Assembly (NCBI GenBank): GCA_947568835.1
Contig: OX387603.1
Location: 14,160,651 to 14,224,650 of the forward strand
Source: Protonemura montana
Taxonomy: Eukaryota; Arthropoda; Insecta; Plecoptera; Nemouridae
Length of the DNA: 64,000 nt
Direction of reading: 5' to 3'
The notes below the pieces were generated by a model, which saw nothing but the letters and a program-made list of their open reading frames with translations, was not told the DNA's origin and ran no database searches. This document shows positions 59,166-64,000 of this stretch, piece after piece (position 1 is the stretch's first letter; the number at the start of each line of letters is the position of its first letter). The position numbers were made by a program, and so were the translations under genes.

Positions 59166-59930
59166 AACAAAAGACAACTTGAAAGTTAAAGTGCTACTGC
59201 TTTTCTGATTGATATTCACCGTGAAAGAAGTCGAACGTAATAGATTTGATATTTTGTCACCGACTAAAAAAGACGGTACACACTTTGCATGAATAGGGTT
59301 AAAAATAACCAATGAAATCGTCGGATTCGATCGACAGTAACTCGAGAGGAGATTTATTTACTTTGCGCCGACATGTTTGCGCCGACGAGTTAATCTCGGC
59401 AGCGTAGATGAGATTTGCACGACATGTTTGAATCCGTAAAGCCGCTCCCAACGTCTGATACATCTCATCCAATCAGCAGGCATAATCTTACTCTTCGCTC
59501 ACGCGTTCTGATTTTACTTGACACGATCTAGCCTGCCTGCCAGAAGTGTGCACGTCTACGATTTAGCGAGGAAAAATAGCAATTTTGGTTGGAAATGGTA
59601 AAATCGACCTACTCGATTCTCTGCTTGGTAGTAATGGTAGATTTTATGCTTACTTACCAGCATTTTAAAGCTTTGTTGAATATAAATTTAAAATCGTCCT
59701 ATTCAAGGCGTTGCTTGGTATAATTGGTAAAAATGGTAGACTTTAAGCTTACTCTTAACATACTAAGAGCCAGTTTTTTAGTGGCAAGTTAAATAATTAA
59801 CAAACTGTTAACAAACAAAAAACAACTTCTGATTGACTGTTGTCAGGCATGTAACAAATTAACAGACAATTAGAATATTTATGGACTTCTTAAAAACCGG
59901 CATTGAAGCTTGTTTAAAAGAAATTAACTG
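59166..59930 (+). other. Non-coding sequence with a diverged ~110-bp tandem duplication
   Basis: 59598-59755 contains two related units, each with TAAAATCG(A/T)CCTA, GCTTGGTA, AATGGTAGA and GCTTACT. No gene. Confidence 0.55.
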
Positions 59931-60220
59931 CTATAGCGCTAATTTTAACAATTTCGTGAAAAATGGCCGCCAAATGACTTCTTTACTGACACATATTGAG
60001 TATGCTACTAGTTAGAGTCACCATCTTTTTTAATTTGTTAATTTGTTTAATTTTTAAAAGTATTTTGTGTCGTAATTATTTAATTGCAGAGATTTTGTAA
60101 ATAAGGTCGGCCGCAAGCCTCATCGGGTGGCACCGACCGTTACCACGTGTTGCCGTTCGTTTACTCAGCAGAAAGCTTAACATTAACGCTAGCCCTCCGA
60201 CTTCACCTGTAAATTCAATG
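59931..60220. repeat. Dispersed repeat, family R, copy 3 (internally shortened)
   Basis: Starts at CTATAGCGCTAATTTT and ends at CCTGTAAATTCAATG. Shares ATGCTACTAG, CGGGTGGCACCGACCGT, TACCACGTGTTGCC and TTTACTCAGCAGAAAGC with copies 1 and 2 but lacks part of the middle. Confidence 0.65.
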
Positions 60221-60821
60221 GGTGCATACTCTTCTGTGCTTTCTCCAAAGCCAAATCTTCTCGAAAGAAAGAGGAATTGCGGATATATTTGATTACAAGT
60301 AAATCAACAATATTTCTCCTCGGCTTTGTCCATTTTTTAAATTTCAATGTTTAAAAAACCAATGTGTAACTCATAATAATAAAATTACCTATCATTTAAA
60401 AGTATTCATACTTAATAGAAAAATTATCTGCTCACTGAACCTTGTTACACTAATACTACACAGATTGAAAAAAGCGACATTGCCTTTTTGGAATGCAGAT
60501 ATACGTGTGTTGGACAATGTTGGACAATTAGTTAGATACTCGCGAGCAAGTGTTTGGCTCTGTAGGCAGCGAGCCCGAGGCTGGACTTTTAAATGAAATG
60601 GCACGGAAAAAAATGTTTTCCTGCTCACTGTTTATTACGTTTTTACTGATACAGGGGTTATGAACGAAGACGGATATTCCATTGTTTGCATTTTGGATGC
60701 TCTGTGGGGATCCTTTACAGGTACCCAAATGCAAAACCTGCTAGTTTGATTTACCTTAGCTAATGATAAACTTGGTTAAAAAAATTCCATCAATTCGCTC
60801 TGTTAAATTAATATTGTTTGC

Positions 60822-61250
60822 ACCGAACGGTTTAGTATGTTGGAAACACCGGTTTTCGTGAGATCACCGAAGTTAAGCAACATTGCGTTGAGTCAGGTAT
60901 TGTATGGATGACCTTCATACACATGACCAGTTCTGTTCGGGAGAGAGGTTGGAGGGATGAAAGTTAGTACAGCAACTTCATTCGACTTGTTTATCAACCT
61001 CTCGACAGCATGGATTTGTGGAGGAATCCTGCTGTTCGAGTTGTACCGTCCTTCAAAAAGGACGTTAAGCCGGTGGTCCCCATGATGCTCTTGGACGGGA
61101 GTAGGCTAAGTGCCGAAACTGGGTTTCCCCTCCTCCTTTCTAGGCTATGTTAGGTTCATCATCATCCACTCATTCACCGATGTTATAAGACCAGTGCCGA
61201 AAGGCCAGTTGTCAAAACAGTGCGTCGTTAAAAACCACAAATCAAATCAA
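60822..61250 (+). repeat. 5S-rRNA-derived SINE, copy G, with target duplication
   Basis: Plus strand, about 430 bp. Head ACCGAACGG, then a 5S rRNA-like segment (about 60842-60912) with GATCACCGAAGTTAAGCAAC, corresponding to 5S box A, and a copy of GGATGGGTGACC. The body contains AAGGACGTTAAGCCGGTGGT and a TCATCATCATCC run. The tail is ACAAATCAAATCAA. A 9-bp duplication, TATTGTTTG, flanks it (60812-60820 and 61252-61260), as expected for LINE-driven insertion. No protein is encoded. It is not a working 5S gene: sequence after the box C region is unrelated and there is no T-run terminator in the right place. Confidence 0.92.
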
Positions 61251-64000
61251 TTATTGTTTGGTGGAAGTGCCAGGTTTGTTCTGCGGGCTGCATTCAGAAG
61301 CTAAACCTCTGAATCTTAGAAGTATAAAAACAATATTGTTCGTTCCTCCAGTTGATTTAAATAACGTTTTCTTAACTTTTCCAGTTAACGAACCTTATTT
61401 TTACATGAACTACACAGCTTGGATGCTGGTTACAGTGGTAGTGTCATACATGCTCAGCGGGCTACGTTCATGTGGTAGAATATCTTACCCGATCCTTGTG
61501 CGAGTTGACGTTCTGACATCCTTTTCGTTACTTATTTCCGAGCGACACGGTCGTGAGTTCAATCGTGCCTCGTCATTTCCCTACGAAGCGAACCCTTAGC
61601 AACGAGAAGTGGTTCGTCTACTGAACTTTTTTGGAGGCAAAAAAAGTGCAAAACTGAAAAAAATAAAAATAGCAAGCTCTCGTTAACATTCAACTTGGTA
61701 TTTAAGACTCGCACAGCAATTGCTCAGCTCAGAAAATCATCTCAATAGGTGGGACACAATTTTTTTTATCGAAAACTTTCCTTAAATGAAAAATTTTGTC
61801 GTTCTCGGGGCGAACAACGACGGAAAACACCGTTCTAAGCAAATTTACATGTCGTATGTACTCAAATCCAATCTGAAATACTCAGGTTCGAAGTTATTCA
61901 GCATAAAATTGTTCACATTTTTACATCGCCTGACACATTGACGTCAGCGAACGAAATTCAATTCCACATTTATAGAACGAAAAATGCGTGTGTTTTTTTT
62001 GTTGTCTACAGTTGATACAGTTTTATTTTACATTCAATGCAAGTGTGGCGTTGCACGAATTGACATAAAATTGTGCACTTCAGTCCCGTCAACGACATTT
62101 GATCGTCGACAGGTTTTCGATATGGAATCAAAGATTCTTGCGACGCGTTTTGCTTTTATTGCCCATCTAACACGCATACCGACCATCCTGTATGGTTTTC
62201 AAAATCGCTTCCGACTTCACCATCATATCCAAAGACATAAACACAAGTAAAAACGGCCCTTTTCGAGCCAGTTGCGTCTAAACAATATGATCAACATTTC
62301 CCCACAAAACAAACACACTTAACATGTAACGAAATGTAGATAAAGTATGATTATGGTGAACGCAAACAATTTCGTCCACCCTTGCACGATAAAGTTTCGT
62401 TACATAAGCCCACATATGTAAAGGGGTAATGCACCATTTGCCGAAGCCACACAAAGCAATGGCTACCTCAATGGGAGCACACCCTCTCGTCCACTACCAT
62501 GCTGAACACCCGGCAGCATCCAATGTGTACGGTTCTGTATCATCAATTATGATCTCAGTGTAGGGCTATTCACCGTCACACCTCTAGTATTACGTTGCTA
62601 ATGAGGGCACCTACCACACTGCTGGGTGCTGAGTGGGGGGCTCCGTACATGAGAATCAGAAAGGAAATTACTGGTGGCGGAGAAATAAAGTTTGGACATG
62701 ACGTGCATTGAGTAGTGCCTGTCCTCCGGGCGAAATGATAGTAGCTTGCTTTTGTTGAATAAATTATGATGAGCGTCGTTATGCCTGTCTATCGGGCAGC
62801 GTTACAGCGATATAGTTTGGAAAATTGAAAAGATGGGCGTCTAGTGAAAAAAATAATTCGAGGCGATTTCGCTTTTGTCAATTTTTTTTATGTATATTCG
62901 TTCACCTATTTGAGGTCATAGACTATGTGGAAAAATAAATTATTATACGCTATCTTTGACGGCGTTTTTCCTTCGGCTTTTTGTTTTGGATATTTTTTGG
63001 ACAAAAGATAAATTACCGTCAGGGTGCAATGTTAATGAACAGATTTCGAAAGTGTGATATGATTTTGATTATGTTATGCATAACGAGCATTTTGATTTGA
63101 TTTATAAGTTGAAAAAAAAAAACTCTTGCTCGCGTGGGTACTTTATTACACGCTTCCCTGATAACTTCTATGCACATTGTCCAGAGCGTATCAGACGTGA
63201 AATTTGTTGTTGTCGTTATTCGTTTGTTTGTGTGCACACCACACCAGTGCTATTGCCACCAGCTCGCGCGTGTGCTCGTGTGTATGTATTTGTTTGAGCG
63301 AGTTGACGCGCAGATTTTGTCATCAAACTAGAATGTTTGCCAGTACTTTATAATATCATGACATATGAGCCCATCAGAGACCTTTGACAGCACAGAGCAC
63401 AAGCCCGATGACCAATCATAAAGGCTTATTTACTAATTAAAACCACGAGGGCAGTACACGAATGAAAGGATTAAAATCGAAAACTAAAATTATGTGCACA
63501 TCATAATAGATGATGGGAGTAAAACGTGTTTCGGTGTACAGTGAGAGACGTTTCTTTTTGTTTGTTTGATCTGTGATGCTTGCTGTTCCCGTGGTCAGTC
63601 GTGTTGTGCGTATCTGCCGAGCGATGCGTGTCACAAAGAGATGATGATGCATCGTGCTACGCACATAAATTAACCGCGTGGATTAAAAAAGCACACACAC
63701 ACAGATAGTTTGACTTGAGACAATTCTCGTTCATCTTCGTCTCCCGTTTGGTGGTGCTGGATGAGTCCAAGATTGGCTCCGGAAAGACTGTTTTGTTGCA
63801 GGATGTGTCAGCACAATAAATGATTGTTTTTGTTTTACTAAGGGAGGACCCGTTTCTTCAACTGTTTTTTGTGCTCGTGAGAAGATGTTGGATTTGTGAA
63901 ATTATTGTTTCCTTAAATATTTTACACTATTTTAAAAACTTTCAGAATGAATGTATTTGTGAATATCTACTCTTATTTTACTTGTTTCCTGAAATGCTTG
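61251..64000 (+). other. Non-coding sequence to the end of the window
   Basis: Short open frames only (up to 113 codons at 61258-61599). A small imperfect hairpin lies at about 62501-62638. A GTGTGTGTG-like patch is near 63225-63295. No recognised gene or repeat. Confidence 0.4.

Noticed and set aside
60842..60912. Functional 5S rRNA gene
   Set aside because: Only the first ~75 bp resemble 5S. The rest is the SINE body, and the same composite recurs at seven sites.
62501..62638. Imperfect inverted repeat (GAACACCCGGCAGC versus CTGCTGGGTGCT)
   Set aside because: The arms are under 20 bp with mismatches and no related copy was seen; not above chance.

Overview
The window looks like AT-rich, repeat-laden nuclear DNA from an invertebrate with a large genome, most likely an arthropod and probably an insect. 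The evidence is a small-exon gene with introns up to 9 kb, GT-AG splice sites, an intact Ty3/gypsy-type LTR retrotransposon, and many short non-autonomous repeats. The only reading frame of more than about 180 codons is the retrotransposon polyprotein, so most short open frames here are chance or repeat-derived.

Layout. (1) 1-16123: mostly non-coding. It holds a complete, very young LTR retrotransposon (4851-10658: identical LTRs by eye, 4-bp target duplication, intact 1574-codon gag-pol), two fold-back repeats, one copy of an unidentified ~340-bp repeat, and two reverse-oriented copies of a 5S-rRNA-derived SINE. (2) 16124-42279, + strand: twelve consecutive coding exons of a leishmanolysin-like zinc metalloprotease (LMLN / invadolysin, peptidase family M8). 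The phases join without a gap to give 628 codons plus stop. The N-terminal signal-peptide exon was not found with confidence. The introns hold three more 5S-SINE copies, a tRNA-like sequence, fold-back repeats and an ~160-bp perfect-looking hairpin. (3) 44750-45501, + strand: a probable promoter and first coding exon of a second, secreted protein whose remaining exons are mostly outside the window or unrecognised. (4) 45502-64000: no convincing coding sequence. It carries two copies of a repeat family that ends in a 55-bp minisatellite (one array about 1.1 kb), two further 5S-SINE copies plus a 3' fragment, and a third copy of the ~340-bp repeat.

The strongest points of interest are: the 5S-rRNA-derived SINE family (seven copies, one with a 9-bp target duplication, one with a microhomology-mediated internal duplication); the young retrotransposon with an Asp-Pro-Gly protease motif in place of Asp-Thr/Ser-Gly; an inverted-repeat family carrying a motif that resembles a decayed hammerhead ribozyme; and candidate alternative 3'-terminal exons in the metalloprotease gene that would give a product without a catalytic domain. 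All calls are from reading the sequence. No database search was run.
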